NCBI RefSeq assembly: GCF_004522105.1
Contig: NZ_SPUJ01000001.1
Location: forward strand, 744,001-808,000
Reading direction: 5' to 3'
Length of the DNA: 64,000 bases
From: Nocardioides sp. 1609
GTDB lineage: Bacteria > Actinomycetota > Actinomycetes > Propionibacteriales > Nocardioidaceae
The position numbers were made by a program, and so were the translations under genes. The notes under the pieces are model-generated. The model made no database searches. It worked only from the letters and a program-made list of their open reading frames with translations, and was not told where the DNA came from. Positions 18,452-27,699 of this stretch are shown here, piece after piece; position 1 is the first letter of the stretch; every line of letters begins with the position of its first letter.

Positions 18452-19111
18452 TTAGTCGGGACAGGAGTCGACGGCTTCGATCCGGTCGACGTCGCTCAGG
18501 TCAATGTTGACCGGTTGTCCGTCGACCTTGAGCTTCAGCACGCCGCTGCTGGTGGTCTGAGGGACGCCACACCAATCAATGTCCTTGCCGGTCACTTTGA
18601 TCCGCGGGCCGTCAGCATCTGGGCCGTACCAAGTAGCCCCGACGGCAACCAGGAGGAGAACAAACGCGGCGACGGCGAACCCGAGCCCAGTCTTGAGTGC
18701 CGTCATGGTTGAGACGGCTTCGGCGTGGTCGGTGACGTCTTTCAAGGGTTCCAACGGGCCGTAGGAAGCACGAAAGAGGCTGTAGGCCGCAACCGTTGCC
18801 AGCGCTGCGGCCAGCACGAGCGCCACACCGACCGCTCCTGCCCACTTCGGGTCTACTTCAGTGAGGTCGTCACGTCCCTTGATCAGGCTGAACGCAAGAG
18901 CCGCAACCAAGAGCGCCCCGATTCCCTTCGACCAGTTGGCGGCCCGCTCGCGGGTCACAATCAACTCGTGGGACTGCCGGTCGGCGCGAGCCCGCGCCGC
19001 TTCTTGAATCTCAATCGCCGTAGGAGGCGTTTCCGCGGTCACCGTGGCACCAACCAGGTAGCGCCGCACCCCGTTGTCCCCTCGGGGCTCTTCGGATGCA
19101 TCGATCCGCAC
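18452..19111 (-). CDS. Membrane protein linked to the CHAT gene
   Basis: A 219-residue protein with an N-terminal ~65-residue soluble helical part, three hydrophobic helices (GALLVAALAFSLI; VGVALVLAAALATVAAYSLF; FAVAAFVLLLVAVGATWY) and a C-terminal ~60-residue domain with two cysteines (DWCGVP and the final SCPD). The start overlaps the zinc-ribbon gene by 73 nt in a different frame; a later start is possible. It forms a minus-strand operon with the zinc-ribbon and CHAT genes. In caspase-like defence systems a membrane partner is often the effector; that role here is inference. Confidence 0.65.
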   Translation of the reverse strand: MRIDASEEPRGDNGVRRYLVGATVTAETPPTAIEIQEAARARADRQSHELIVTRERAANWSKGIGALLVAALAFSLIKGRDDLTEVDPKWAGAVGVALVLAAALATVAAYSLFRASYGPLEPLKDVTDHAEAVSTMTALKTGLGFAVAAFVLLLVAVGATWYGPDADGPRIKVTGKDIDWCGVPQTTSSGVLKLKVDGQPVNIDLSDVDRIEAVDSCPD

Positions 19112-19395
19112 CCGCAGGCCATCGGCACGACGGCCTTGAAACGGTCCGGCACCTCATCTTCGGACGCCACGGTGATCATGGTGTCTCGGTCGCCGAGTGG
19201 GTCGTCTACCGCGATCGCACGGTACGTTCCGCCTGGGTACTCGACCGCGGCGACCGCCTCGCGGCACACAGGGCACTTGACTCGGTAGATGACTTCGTCT
19301 TTTCTTCGGTCTACGACGAGGGTGCGCGTGGCCTCAGCGTTGATTTCGCTGCTCGTCTGCAACAGGTACCGAGCGTCTAGGTCGTGATCCGGCAT
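19039..19395 (-). CDS. Small protein with zinc-ribbon-like cysteines
   Basis: A 118-residue protein starting MPDHDLDARYLL at ATG 19395; a longer frame to 19527 overlaps the CHAT gene and looks spurious. YRVKCPVCREAV supplies one CxxC, and ACGCGSMH followed by TTGCGATW a second cysteine cluster, consistent with a zinc-binding ribbon. It lies between the CHAT gene (47 nt upstream) and the membrane-protein gene. Role unknown; it may be a substrate, adaptor or regulator of the CHAT system. Confidence 0.6.
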   Translation of the reverse strand: MPDHDLDARYLLQTSSEINAEATRTLVVDRRKDEVIYRVKCPVCREAVAAVEYPGGTYRAIAVDDPLGDRDTMITVASEDEVPDRFKAVVPMACGCGSMHPKSPEGTTGCGATWLVPR

Positions 19396-19441
19396 GTCGT
19401 CATTCTCGCTCTCGGATGCTTCTTGGGTGTCGGGTTGTTGT

Positions 19442-20821
19442 TTAAGGCCCAATATGGATGAGAGACGCCCACGAGTGCAGGTCTGCTCCCTGCGCGCGCA
19501 GACGGTCAACGGCGTCGGCGAGCGCACGTGCTGCCTCGGAGGGGTCGAAGCGCCCGTCGTCGCCGACGAGTCGGTTGTACAAGTCGACGAACGCGTCTTG
19601 AGCGACCGATTCCGACAAGTTCCACAGGGTCCCTATGACGTGACGGAAACCAGCGTCATGCAACGCCGCGGAAAGTGTGATGGCCTCGTCGAGAAGTTCG
19701 GTCCCACCTACTGCGGTCTTGCAGGCCGCCAGCCCGGCGAATTCGCCGGCCACCCGCATCGTCGACACGTCGAACACGCGCAGGACGCCGTCACTCATTT
19801 GGACGCCACCCTGCGCGGGGTCGGTTAGGGACTGATCGCCGTGGCAGTCGAAGTGCACGAAGTCGCAGGCCGGGAGCAGCTGACGCAGTTCTGCGAGTTC
19901 GGAGCACGTGACGACGTCAGTTTCCGCGAGACCTCTGAGAGGTCCGTCGAGAAGCTTCTTGGACGAGAGGAAGGTGGAGGCCACGAGGAACCGCAGACGT
20001 TGGGCAACATCGGCGTCGCTGTCAGGCTGCGTACCCGATCCGTGCTTCAAGCCCTCATTCCTCGCCCGCGCTGCAAGTAGGGAACGGACAGTGGGAGTCA
20101 CTGAGGACACGACCCGATCGTGCAACCAGTGCTGTCCGCGACCCGCAGCATGAAGCGGCAAGAACGCGAGCGGGCCGGTCGGACACCACCAGACTCTCGG
20201 CCGCTGGTCCTTCGGTCCCGGTGATGGCGTCGGCAGGTGCGCCTCGAGGGGCTCGACCACTACGTCCCACAACCACCCGACGAGCTCACTTAACTGCGCG
20301 TCAAGGCGCGTCTTGGCGTCGCGACGCGCCTGACCGAGTTCCTGGCGACGCACCAGGTAGGGAGCGTCGAGGCGGCCGTCGGAGAGCCCGGTCGAGTGTT
20401 GGTCGAACTCTGCAACGGCTTCGTCGAACGTGGCGAGCGAAGCCAGGTGCACACGCAGCCGCCCGTCTGCCTCCGCAAGGTTCAAGCCGCGCAGCGGGAC
20501 CGCCTGGACGCCGTCACTGGTGACGACCATGGCATCGCAGCGCCAGCGGCTGACGTTCACGACGATGACAGGCCCATCCACTGCAGCTTCGAGAAGCTCG
20601 TCGATGGATGGGGGGCGCATGAAGTTCTCGAAACCAGGCTTGGTGCGGATCTGGTCGAGCAGTCCGTCCCATTCGCGGGCGAGAGCCAGGAGCCGGTCAG
20701 CCGGGTCCATGTCGATTTCGGCAAACCAGCGGGTTCCACCGCCGTCGTGTTGCTGCTCGAGGGGCGACGTACCGGCGGGGTCCGGTGCAGGTGCACCCGA
20801 CCGGTTCCCATCGCCTGCCAC
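19442..20821 (-). CDS. CHAT-domain (caspase-like) protease, C-terminal half of a TPR-CHAT protein
   Basis: A 459-residue protein. Residues ~45-160 (LLALAREWDGLLDQI, VIVVNVSRWRCDAMVV) are the characteristic segment that links TPR arrays to CHAT domains. Residues ~205-459 are the CHAT protease: WWCPTGPLAFLPLHAAG, the catalytic histidine H327 in HFDCHGD and the catalytic cysteine C367 in GLAACKTA, then VIGTLWNLSES. No TPR repeats precede it. The GTG start at 20821 lacks a good SD, and the frame stays open a little further upstream without another good start. These points suggest a severed 5' end (compare 16066-18423). The protease site looks intact. Confidence 0.85.
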   Translation of the reverse strand: MAGDGNRSGAPAPDPAGTSPLEQQHDGGGTRWFAEIDMDPADRLLALAREWDGLLDQIRTKPGFENFMRPPSIDELLEAAVDGPVIVVNVSRWRCDAMVVTSDGVQAVPLRGLNLAEADGRLRVHLASLATFDEAVAEFDQHSTGLSDGRLDAPYLVRRQELGQARRDAKTRLDAQLSELVGWLWDVVVEPLEAHLPTPSPGPKDQRPRVWWCPTGPLAFLPLHAAGRGQHWLHDRVVSSVTPTVRSLLAARARNEGLKHGSGTQPDSDADVAQRLRFLVASTFLSSKKLLDGPLRGLAETDVVTCSELAELRQLLPACDFVHFDCHGDQSLTDPAQGGVQMSDGVLRVFDVSTMRVAGEFAGLAACKTAVGGTELLDEAITLSAALHDAGFRHVIGTLWNLSESVAQDAFVDLYNRLVGDDGRFDPSEAARALADAVDRLRAQGADLHSWASLIHIGP

Positions 20822-21108
20822 GCGGGAATCTTTGCAGTCGCAGCAACTGGTGCCCAGACCTGACGAGACAACGCCAGCCCCATCAAGCTGTGTTCCTCGG
20901 CCCGCTGTCCGGCGAACCAGGAGTTCTGGATCATTGCGCGATGCCGCGAAGCCGCCGACTCGTTAGACGCGACGCTGTAGATCTTGGGCCTGGCGGGGTG
21001 TCACACAACCCGTGCCTGGCCCCCTGACAGGGGTACGCCCCGCACCGCGCCGAGCAGCCGCCACGATCACCGCCGAAGTCCAACGCCACTCAACTACATT
21101 CGACGCCA
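20822..21108. other. Divergent spacer between CHAT and NTPase-nuclease genes
   Basis: About 290 nt that should hold promoters for both divergent genes. If the inferred inversion is real, its right breakpoint lies near the left end of this stretch or just inside the CHAT gene. No clear operator seen. Confidence 0.35.
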
Positions 21109-24100
21109 ATGACACCGAACAGCGGCGAGCCCAGCAACCCTCGCAACGGCGCCCCAACGGGTCTCACTCAGACCCCGAATTTCGTGGCCCGCTGGGTTGC
21201 GCCAGCCGGTGCGACAATCCCTCGCACCACCCGCGGGTTCCTCGACCTCGACGCCACCCGCACCTCCCGCTACACCGACGCTCAACCCATCTCCGTCGAC
21301 GACCTGGTCAACCTTCCCGCCTCCTTCGCAGTTCTCGCCCCTGCAGGGCTGGGCAAGAGCACCTTGCTGCGCGACCTAGCTCACCGCGAGACTGCGGCGG
21401 GCGCGAACGGTTCAGACAATCCGTCTGACCCGCGCAGCCGCATCATCGACTTGAGCCTCGAAGACCGCACCACGGTGCGGGCCATCGTCGGCGAGAAACT
21501 TCGTTCGGCCCCCGAAGGAGTCCTCTACCTCGACACCCTCGACCAGGCTGTGCAGCGCGACCGCACCTTCGGGCGCGCTCTTGTTGCAGCGCTCAGTACG
21601 CCGGAAGCACATGCACGACGCTGGCGAATCGTGTGCCGCCCCGGCGCTTGGAACAACGCCTTGAGCAGCAGCCTGCGTGAGGCACTCACCGACTTCACCG
21701 TCTACGAACTCTTGCCGCTTGACCCGTCCGCCTACCTGTCTCTCGCTGCTGCCGCCGCCAACGCCAACAGGTTCGTAGCAGCGACACACGAGGCGGGCCT
21801 TGACCGGCTCTGCGCAAACCCGATGCGTGCCGGGCAGCTCATCGACCAGTGGAACGCCGACCAAACGCTCCCAGTCGACCGGGCGGACGCGATGGGTTAC
21901 ACGGTTCGCCGACTCATCTCAGAGCACGACCAGTACCGCGAAGTGTCGGCCCTCGGCACCGAACAACTCATTGTGCTTGCTCAACGGCTCGCCGCAACCA
22001 CAGTGTTCTGTGGCCTCAGCGGGTACTTCCCCGGCCCGGACCGCACACTTGATGCCCCGAACCGGCCGCCAACCGGCGAGGCCACCCATTCCGGCGCGGC
22101 CGTCAGCATCACTGCCCTTCCGTTCGACCCCGAACCCGACCTCGGCCCGGCCCCGGTATCGCCCACCGACCTGGCCGCCGTCATCCACACCGGGCTCTAC
22201 TCGACCAGCAGCGGCGGCGCACTGGGGGCAGTGCACCAGTCCTACGACGAGTACCTCACCGCTGAGTACCTGAAGCGGCGAGGCGTCACCGGGGAACGAC
22301 TGGTTGCCCTGTTGGGTGCGGAGGCGAACGGGATGGTCGCCGGTTCAATGGTCGAAGTACTTGGGTGGCTCCTTGCGGTCGACGCAGACGTCCCTCCCCA
22401 ACTGATCCACGACAACGCTAAGCAACTGCTTCGCACAGAATCGCTCGAGGCAGCCAGCAACACTGCCCGCGGTCAACTCGTTACCGGTCTGTTGGAGGCT
22501 GCGGCGTCGGGATGGGTCCTTGAGGGCTGGGGCGTCAACGCTTCCGCCCTGACCCACCCTGGCCTCGCCAACCAGTTGAACGCTGCAGCCCGGTCACCTG
22601 CAAACAGGTGGGTCGTGTCGTGGATCTGCCGGATCGCACGTGACTGCCGCGTCGCGGGCACCGCACAGGTACTGCTGCGCTTCGCGTTCGACCCGAAGCT
22701 CGACGACAACGTTCGCGCCGAAGCAGTCGATGCTCTGTCGGCAGTCACAGAGCCATCGGAACCAGGCGCCCCAGTCTTCGACCTCCTGCCGTTGCTCGAA
22801 CTGGAGGCCACCGACGACCCGCACGACGAGATTCACGCCGCCGCGCTGCGAGCACTGGTCGTGCACGGGATGGCTGTCTCCGACATCGTCACCCATCTAC
22901 GGCCACGCCGCGATACCAACTTCATAGGCAACTACGCAGTCCTCCTTGGCGACCTCGCCTCGCTCATCACGCCAGCCAATGCCCTCGACATGCTCGAAAC
23001 GATGCTGCCGACACTCGACCTCGACCTCCGTAGCGGCGCGCGCACGTACGCGCGTTTGACCGAAGGACTGGTCAGGCGTGCGTTCCAACCCGACGACGAC
23101 GTGAGCCTCCGGCGCCTCGGCCGCATCTTCGACGGCAAGTCCGTCGCTGTCGAGGACGTCGCCAACACCACAGAACCCCTGCCGTGGTTGGAGCCAGAAC
23201 AGGTCGTCGCTCGACGCAAGACGGCGGCTGCTGCGCTGCTGTCAGCGAACGAGGCACCAATTGCGGCCAGACGCGTCGCCCTGGTCAACCCCGGCGACAT
23301 CGGTTGGCTCCTGGGCTGGCTCCCGACGGTGCCGGAACCCGACCGTGCCGGCGGGCTGTGGATCCTAGGCAATCTTCTCAACAGCACGCCTGATGCTGCG
23401 ACAGCGGACCTTGTGCTGGCGGTGACCCCTGACCACGTCGCCTACGGCGTCGTGGCCGCGTTTCACGGTTCCCAGCCGTTGAGCTCGCGGCCCGACTGGC
23501 ACTCGTTCCGGATCGCGACTCCCACGGTGGAGCAGATCGATACAGCACGTGTGCGCATCCATGTAGCCGCGGACGACCCTGCCTCATGGTTCGACGCTTT
23601 CATGGCCGTGAGTTGCGACTGGGTCTACGTGCATCAGTTCGAGTGGCGAGACTTCGACCTCACCCGACGGCCAGTGTGGCGGTTCCTAGATGACGAGGAC
23701 CAAAACCTCTTCCTCACTTCTGGGATGGCGTTCCTCGCCACCCAGGGCCCGTCAGGTGAGAGCCCGCGACGACGAGCTCCGGTGAACCAGACAGCGCTTC
23801 ACCACGACTGGGCAGTAATCCATTTGCTCGGCACCCTGGTCGAACACCGGCCAGGACGGTTCGGCCAGCTCGCCGACCAGACACTGACGCGCTGGGCCCC
23901 AGCGATCGTCGCCTTCCCCAGCACCGACCCCCACAGGGACTTGTGGCTTAAGGATGTCTACGGGCTTGCGCCGTCTGGCGCCAAGGCTGCGATGGAGTCG
24001 GCGCTGGCTGACCTAGTCGCCGACACCGACCCTTCATGGCTCACCAGCCACTGGCTGGCCGACCTCAAGTTCGAACCAGTTCTAGCGGCACTGCGAAACG

Positions 24101-25227
24101 TCGCATCTGATTCGGGCGTCCACATGCCTCGGCGGGACCAGAGCCTGCGACTCATGCGCCGGTACTGGCCGCACGAGGCACTAGCGGTTGCCCGCGACCT
24201 CGAATCCCGCGGCCAGGCAGTGCCGAGCGCCCAAGCAATCATCGCGGCAGCCGACCCCGAAGGTACCTACGCCAAGTGGGTTGCCTCGAACACGGTCGGC
24301 CCCCTGGAACACCTCCTCGACCTCAACCCAACTGACCTTTCCAACACTGTGCTGACCGGCCTCACACGCCTGCTGTACCAGGCTGACCTCGGCTCCCAGT
24401 CCGACATCGACGAGTCCGAATGGTTCTCACGCACCACCCCAGCGACCAACGCCATCCGTCTACGCCAAGACATGCTGCGAGAGATGGCAGGGCGCGGCCT
24501 CGTCGCCGAAATCCGAGGACTCAACCAACTGTTAGACCGGGCCGACCGGAACCATGCCAGCTTCCTTCTCCAGAACGCCCGCGCCGTCGAGGCAGTCGAG
24601 CGCTGGGCGCCACTCACACCAGACACGCTCATGGGACTCGCCGGACAAACCGATGCGCGGCTCATCCGGGACGCCGCTGGCCTCTCCGTGGTGCTGCTCG
24701 AGCAACTGGGCCACCTCCAACACGACCTGCGAACCGGCCAACACCGGTTCCTCTGGAACGGAACCCCCGGCCAACCCGACGCACAACCAAAGAGCGAAGA
24801 CGACATCTCCGACTGGGTAAGCGACCGCCTCAACGAACGCCTGCGATCTCACGTCGTGGTCGATCGCGAGGTACAAGTCGCGCGACGCAAGCAGACAGGT
24901 GTCGGCACTCGCATCGACCTGACCGCAACCTCGGGCGGAACCGCCATTGGTCGCGTGCTCTTCGAAGCGAAGCTCGTCACGAATGACACGTTGCGCACCG
25001 CAATCGACGACCAACTCATCAACAGATACCTTGAGCCACTCAAATTGACCGAGGGGATCTACCTTGTCTATTGGATGGATGGGTCGCTGCGAACGAAGCA
25101 CCGCACAAGAGACCTGGACGCACAGGAACTTCGCACGACACTTCAAGAACTCGCCAACAGGTACGCGCCCGAGCGACACATCGTCGTATTCGTACTAGAC
25201 ATCAGCCCGCCCGAGGCGGCCAAGTAG
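21109..25227 (+). CDS. Large P-loop NTPase with C-terminal PD-(D/E)xK nuclease domain (putative defence protein)
   Basis: A 1372-residue protein. Walker A is LAPAGLGKST with K83, and a Walker B-like strand VLYLDTLDQ follows at about residue 140, giving an N-terminal STAND/NACHT-like NTPase. A long middle (about 350-1200) is helical, HEAT/TPR-like and leucine-rich. Near the C-terminus, GTRIDLTAT supplies D1270, and after 15 residues FEAKL supplies E1286 and K1288, the D-(x)n-ExK site of restriction-endonuclease-like folds. An ATPase sensor with a nuclease output resembles Avs/STAND-type immunity, but with the nuclease at the C-terminus. It neighbours a CHAT system and an integrase. Nuclease assignment is from motif only. 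Confidence 0.75.
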   Translation: MTPNSGEPSNPRNGAPTGLTQTPNFVARWVAPAGATIPRTTRGFLDLDATRTSRYTDAQPISVDDLVNLPASFAVLAPAGLGKSTLLRDLAHRETAAGANGSDNPSDPRSRIIDLSLEDRTTVRAIVGEKLRSAPEGVLYLDTLDQAVQRDRTFGRALVAALSTPEAHARRWRIVCRPGAWNNALSSSLREALTDFTVYELLPLDPSAYLSLAAAAANANRFVAATHEAGLDRLCANPMRAGQLIDQWNADQTLPVDRADAMGYTVRRLISEHDQYREVSALGTEQLIVLAQRLAATTVFCGLSGYFPGPDRTLDAPNRPPTGEATHSGAAVSITALPFDPEPDLGPAPVSPTDLAAVIHTGLYSTSSGGALGAVHQSYDEYLTAEYLKRRGVTGERLVALLGAEANGMVAGSMVEVLGWLLAVDADVPPQLIHDNAKQLLRTESLEAASNTARGQLVTGLLEAAASGWVLEGWGVNASALTHPGLANQLNAAARSPANRWVVSWICRIARDCRVAGTAQVLLRFAFDPKLDDNVRAEAVDALSAVTEPSEPGAPVFDLLPLLELEATDDPHDEIHAAALRALVVHGMAVSDIVTHLRPRRDTNFIGNYAVLLGDLASLITPANALDMLETMLPTLDLDLRSGARTYARLTEGLVRRAFQPDDDVSLRRLGRIFDGKSVAVEDVANTTEPLPWLEPEQVVARRKTAAAALLSANEAPIAARRVALVNPGDIGWLLGWLPTVPEPDRAGGLWILGNLLNSTPDAATADLVLAVTPDHVAYGVVAAFHGSQPLSSRPDWHSFRIATPTVEQIDTARVRIHVAADDPASWFDAFMAVSCDWVYVHQFEWRDFDLTRRPVWRFLDDEDQNLFLTSGMAFLATQGPSGESPRRRAPVNQTALHHDWAVIHLLGTLVEHRPGRFGQLADQTLTRWAPAIVAFPSTDPHRDLWLKDVYGLAPSGAKAAMESALADLVADTDPSWLTSHWLADLKFEPVLAALRNVASDSGVHMPRRDQSLRLMRRYWPHEALAVARDLESRGQAVPSAQAIIAAADPEGTYAKWVASNTVGPLEHLLDLNPTDLSNTVLTGLTRLLYQADLGSQSDIDESEWFSRTTPATNAIRLRQDMLREMAGRGLVAEIRGLNQLLDRADRNHASFLLQNARAVEAVERWAPLTPDTLMGLAGQTDARLIRDAAGLSVVLLEQLGHLQHDLRTGQHRFLWNGTPGQPDAQPKSEDDISDWVSDRLNERLRSHVVVDREVQVARRKQTGVGTRIDLTATSGGTAIGRVLFEAKLVTNDTLRTAIDDQLINRYLEPLKLTEGIYLVYWMDGSLRTKHRTRDLDAQELRTTLQELANRYAPERHIVVFVLDISPPEAAK

Positions 25228-25842
25228 GCCTCGTCAGGCCCACTTCTTCGCACCGCTGCCTCCGCCCTCGATGACACGCCCAGGTCCTGCGGCGCTGTGC
25301 GGGCAGTGCGTCTGCGACGGACTCACCGGCCGCAAGAGACGCTTGCTGGTCTTCAGATTTTGCATGCGAATGCCAACAAACCTTGAGGACATTTCGGGAC
25401 TCTCCTGCCGAATGCCTCAATTGTGGAGCCCAGCGGATATCTCGCTTGGTCGGTTCAAAACGGGGTCAACAACTACCAGGGACTTCTCGACGAGGTCGGC
25501 CTCTACACCACCGCCCTGTCCCCCAGCGCGGTCGCCGCCCGACGGTTGCGACTTATCGGTGGAGTTGTGTTGGTCCGTCGAAGATGGGTTCCAGGGATGT
25601 CGATTCCGTCGCCGTAAACATGGAATGACTATCGGTCGGACTCCCTGTCGACCGTCCCACGAACGCGAACCTGGCGTGCGGGCGTGCCGGCAGCCTGACG
25701 AATGCGCCTGCCGTCGGGCTTAGAGGACTCCGACCACCGCCCCGACTTTCCGGTAAGCCCAGGCTCCTCAACAGCGTGTACGAGGGACCGGCCTTACACG
25801 AGGCGTCCGGGTTGGCTGGGGCTCCTCGTGATGGTTCGGATG
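25228..25842. other. Spacer containing a LamG gene fragment
   Basis: Between the NTPase-nuclease stop and the integrase stop. Apart from the LamG-like scrap at about 25423-25550 I recognise no gene, and the open frames here lack SDs. Confidence 0.4.
25423..25550 (+). pseudogene. Fragment of a LamG/concanavalin-like domain gene
   Basis: The plus frame reads GYLAWSVQNGVNNYQGLLDE followed by VGLYTTALSPSAVAAR, the typical last strands of a bacterial LamG jellyroll (DEVxxYxxALSxxxVAA). No start or upstream domain remains, and the frame after the match is unlike LamG proteins. It is a leftover of a secreted-protein gene, probably cut by integration. Confidence 0.6.
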
Positions 25843-27699
25843 TCAATACCTTGCCGGCCTCGCGGGTCCGGCCGCGAGTGACTCAACGTCAGAGCGGAGG
25901 TACTCGACTCGTCCGTCCGTGATCAACACACGGCTTCTCACACGTGGGGCGACCGAGACCATCACTTCGCGCTGGCTGATCCGCAACAGCGCGGCGGCGT
26001 CACTCAACGACAGGTACAAGGCGGCCTCTTGACGTTCGCGAGCACGGGCCTCGGCGACAGCGTCCACTGATGTGCGGTCGAATGACCAACGCTGATCATT
26101 GACCTTCTCTGCCTTGAGGTCGCCGCGCGCACGCAAGCGCCTGACGTAGTGCTCCCCGACACCAAGCTCGGCAGCTACGTCTTTCTCGGTGAGTGCGTCG
26201 TGGAACCGAGCCCGCCGTTCTCGTTCCTCAACGACGCTCGGCCCTGAAATCATCAGCCGATCGTCGCAGCGGTAGATCCCCGCCTGTCGGCGCCACTGAG
26301 AGACTTCGTCATCGGGTGCGTACCGGAGCCGACCACGGCCCACCAGCCACCCGACCTGTACCTCGTGGACACCCAGCTCGCGTGCCGCCTCCGCCATCGT
26401 CAAGTGCGGCATCGACCACCACGTGTCTTTAATCTGGAGGTCGCCGACCGATGCGACCAAGTATCGCTGCCAATACTCGGCGATCACCCTGAGCTCTTCG
26501 TCGGGCAAGTCGAAATAGTGTTGGATTGTCACCAGTGACCCACCGAACTCTGCCGGGATTGCGTGACCGAGGTACGCGCTCCACAGCTTGCCGCGGATGT
26601 TGCCGACGCCGATGACAGTTGACCCCAGTCGCCGCAAATAGTGCCGGTTAACCGAGAACCCCAGCGTCTCCGCATCCAGACCGGTTCTCTTGAGAGCTTG
26701 GTCCCAACGGTCCGCCAGGACGGTGTTCCTCGGCTTCTCGATACTCGCGGTCCGAATCAGCCTGCGTGTGCCCCACTCTGCGGCCGGTGCCGAGTCGGCC
26801 GGGCATGAACCGTGGAACACGGCAATGTGTTCGTCCAACATTTCGGCGAGCACGGGCGGTAGCGGGATAGTCCGATAGCTCGAGTTAGTCTTCAACTGGC
26901 CGTCTGCCTCGTCGGGTCGCCGTGGGTCGCGCTTTCCTTCGTTCTTTTTCAGTCCACCCTGACGGCGGATCGCCAGCATCTGTGTGGCCGGATCCCAGTC
27001 TCGCAATTCGAGCCCGAACACTTCGCTCAACCGCAGACAGCCGACGTACATGAGGAGGATCGCAATCCGCAGCCAAGGGTCGAACTGTGCAGCAAACGAC
27101 TTCACCTCGAGGGGAGTCAATGGCCGTGGTTTGCGGCGCGGTCTCGGCCTCAATGGGTTTGCCTGATGCATCCCTGTGATGCCTTTAGCGACGTTGGACG
27201 TGATGACGCCATCCGAGATGGCTTGGTCACAGCCCATCCGGACCAACCGGAGAACCATGTTGACGGTCTTTTTCGATAGCCGTTTGTCGTCGTGGAGATG
27301 ACGCACGAGACCTCGCACGTCTTCAGCGGTCAAGTCACGAACGTCTGGGTTCTTGAACCATCCACCATGGCAACGCCATCGCGCGGTCATGTGTGCTGGA
27401 ACACCGTCCGCGTCTAGGTGCCTGTTAGCCATGTGCTCCTTGATCGCGAGGGCAACCATCGAGTCCAGGTCGGTTGGCCCGGATCGATGATTACGTTCGA
27501 CTTCACTAGGAAGGTGGGACACCACCTCCGATTTCGTAGGGGCGCTGCGGCCCGCCGCCCACGCAGCCGTCACGGCGTGGGAGTACGCGTTGGCTTCTGC
27601 GAGGGTCTTGAACGATGTCGCGATCTTTCCGTTCTCGTTCTGCCGCTGCACCCGCCACGTAGCGCCTGTCGGCGTGACGCCCTTCGCCCTGGCGCTCAT
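25843..27699 (-). CDS. Tyrosine recombinase/integrase with C-terminal helix-turn-helix extension
   Basis: A 618-residue integrase. Residues ~1-70 look like an arm-binding domain (WRVQRQNENGKIATSFKTL) and ~80-180 like a SAM-like core-binding domain. The catalytic domain has the first arginine in GCLRLSEVFGLEL, HYLRR (H-x-x-R), LGHAI, and the tyrosine in TIQHYF. About 200 extra residues follow, containing MerR/excisionase-like helix pairs (LTMAEAARELGVHEVQVGWL; LTEKDVAAELGVGEHYVRRL; LSLSDAAALLRISQREVMV). These look like three helix-turn-helix units appended to the recombinase, unusual for phage integrases. It couples to the upstream gene through ATGA. Confidence 0.9.
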   Translation of the reverse strand: MSARAKGVTPTGATWRVQRQNENGKIATSFKTLAEANAYSHAVTAAWAAGRSAPTKSEVVSHLPSEVERNHRSGPTDLDSMVALAIKEHMANRHLDADGVPAHMTARWRCHGGWFKNPDVRDLTAEDVRGLVRHLHDDKRLSKKTVNMVLRLVRMGCDQAISDGVITSNVAKGITGMHQANPLRPRPRRKPRPLTPLEVKSFAAQFDPWLRIAILLMYVGCLRLSEVFGLELRDWDPATQMLAIRRQGGLKKNEGKRDPRRPDEADGQLKTNSSYRTIPLPPVLAEMLDEHIAVFHGSCPADSAPAAEWGTRRLIRTASIEKPRNTVLADRWDQALKRTGLDAETLGFSVNRHYLRRLGSTVIGVGNIRGKLWSAYLGHAIPAEFGGSLVTIQHYFDLPDEELRVIAEYWQRYLVASVGDLQIKDTWWSMPHLTMAEAARELGVHEVQVGWLVGRGRLRYAPDDEVSQWRRQAGIYRCDDRLMISGPSVVEERERRARFHDALTEKDVAAELGVGEHYVRRLRARGDLKAEKVNDQRWSFDRTSVDAVAEARARERQEAALYLSLSDAAALLRISQREVMVSVAPRVRSRVLITDGRVEYLRSDVESLAAGPARPARY

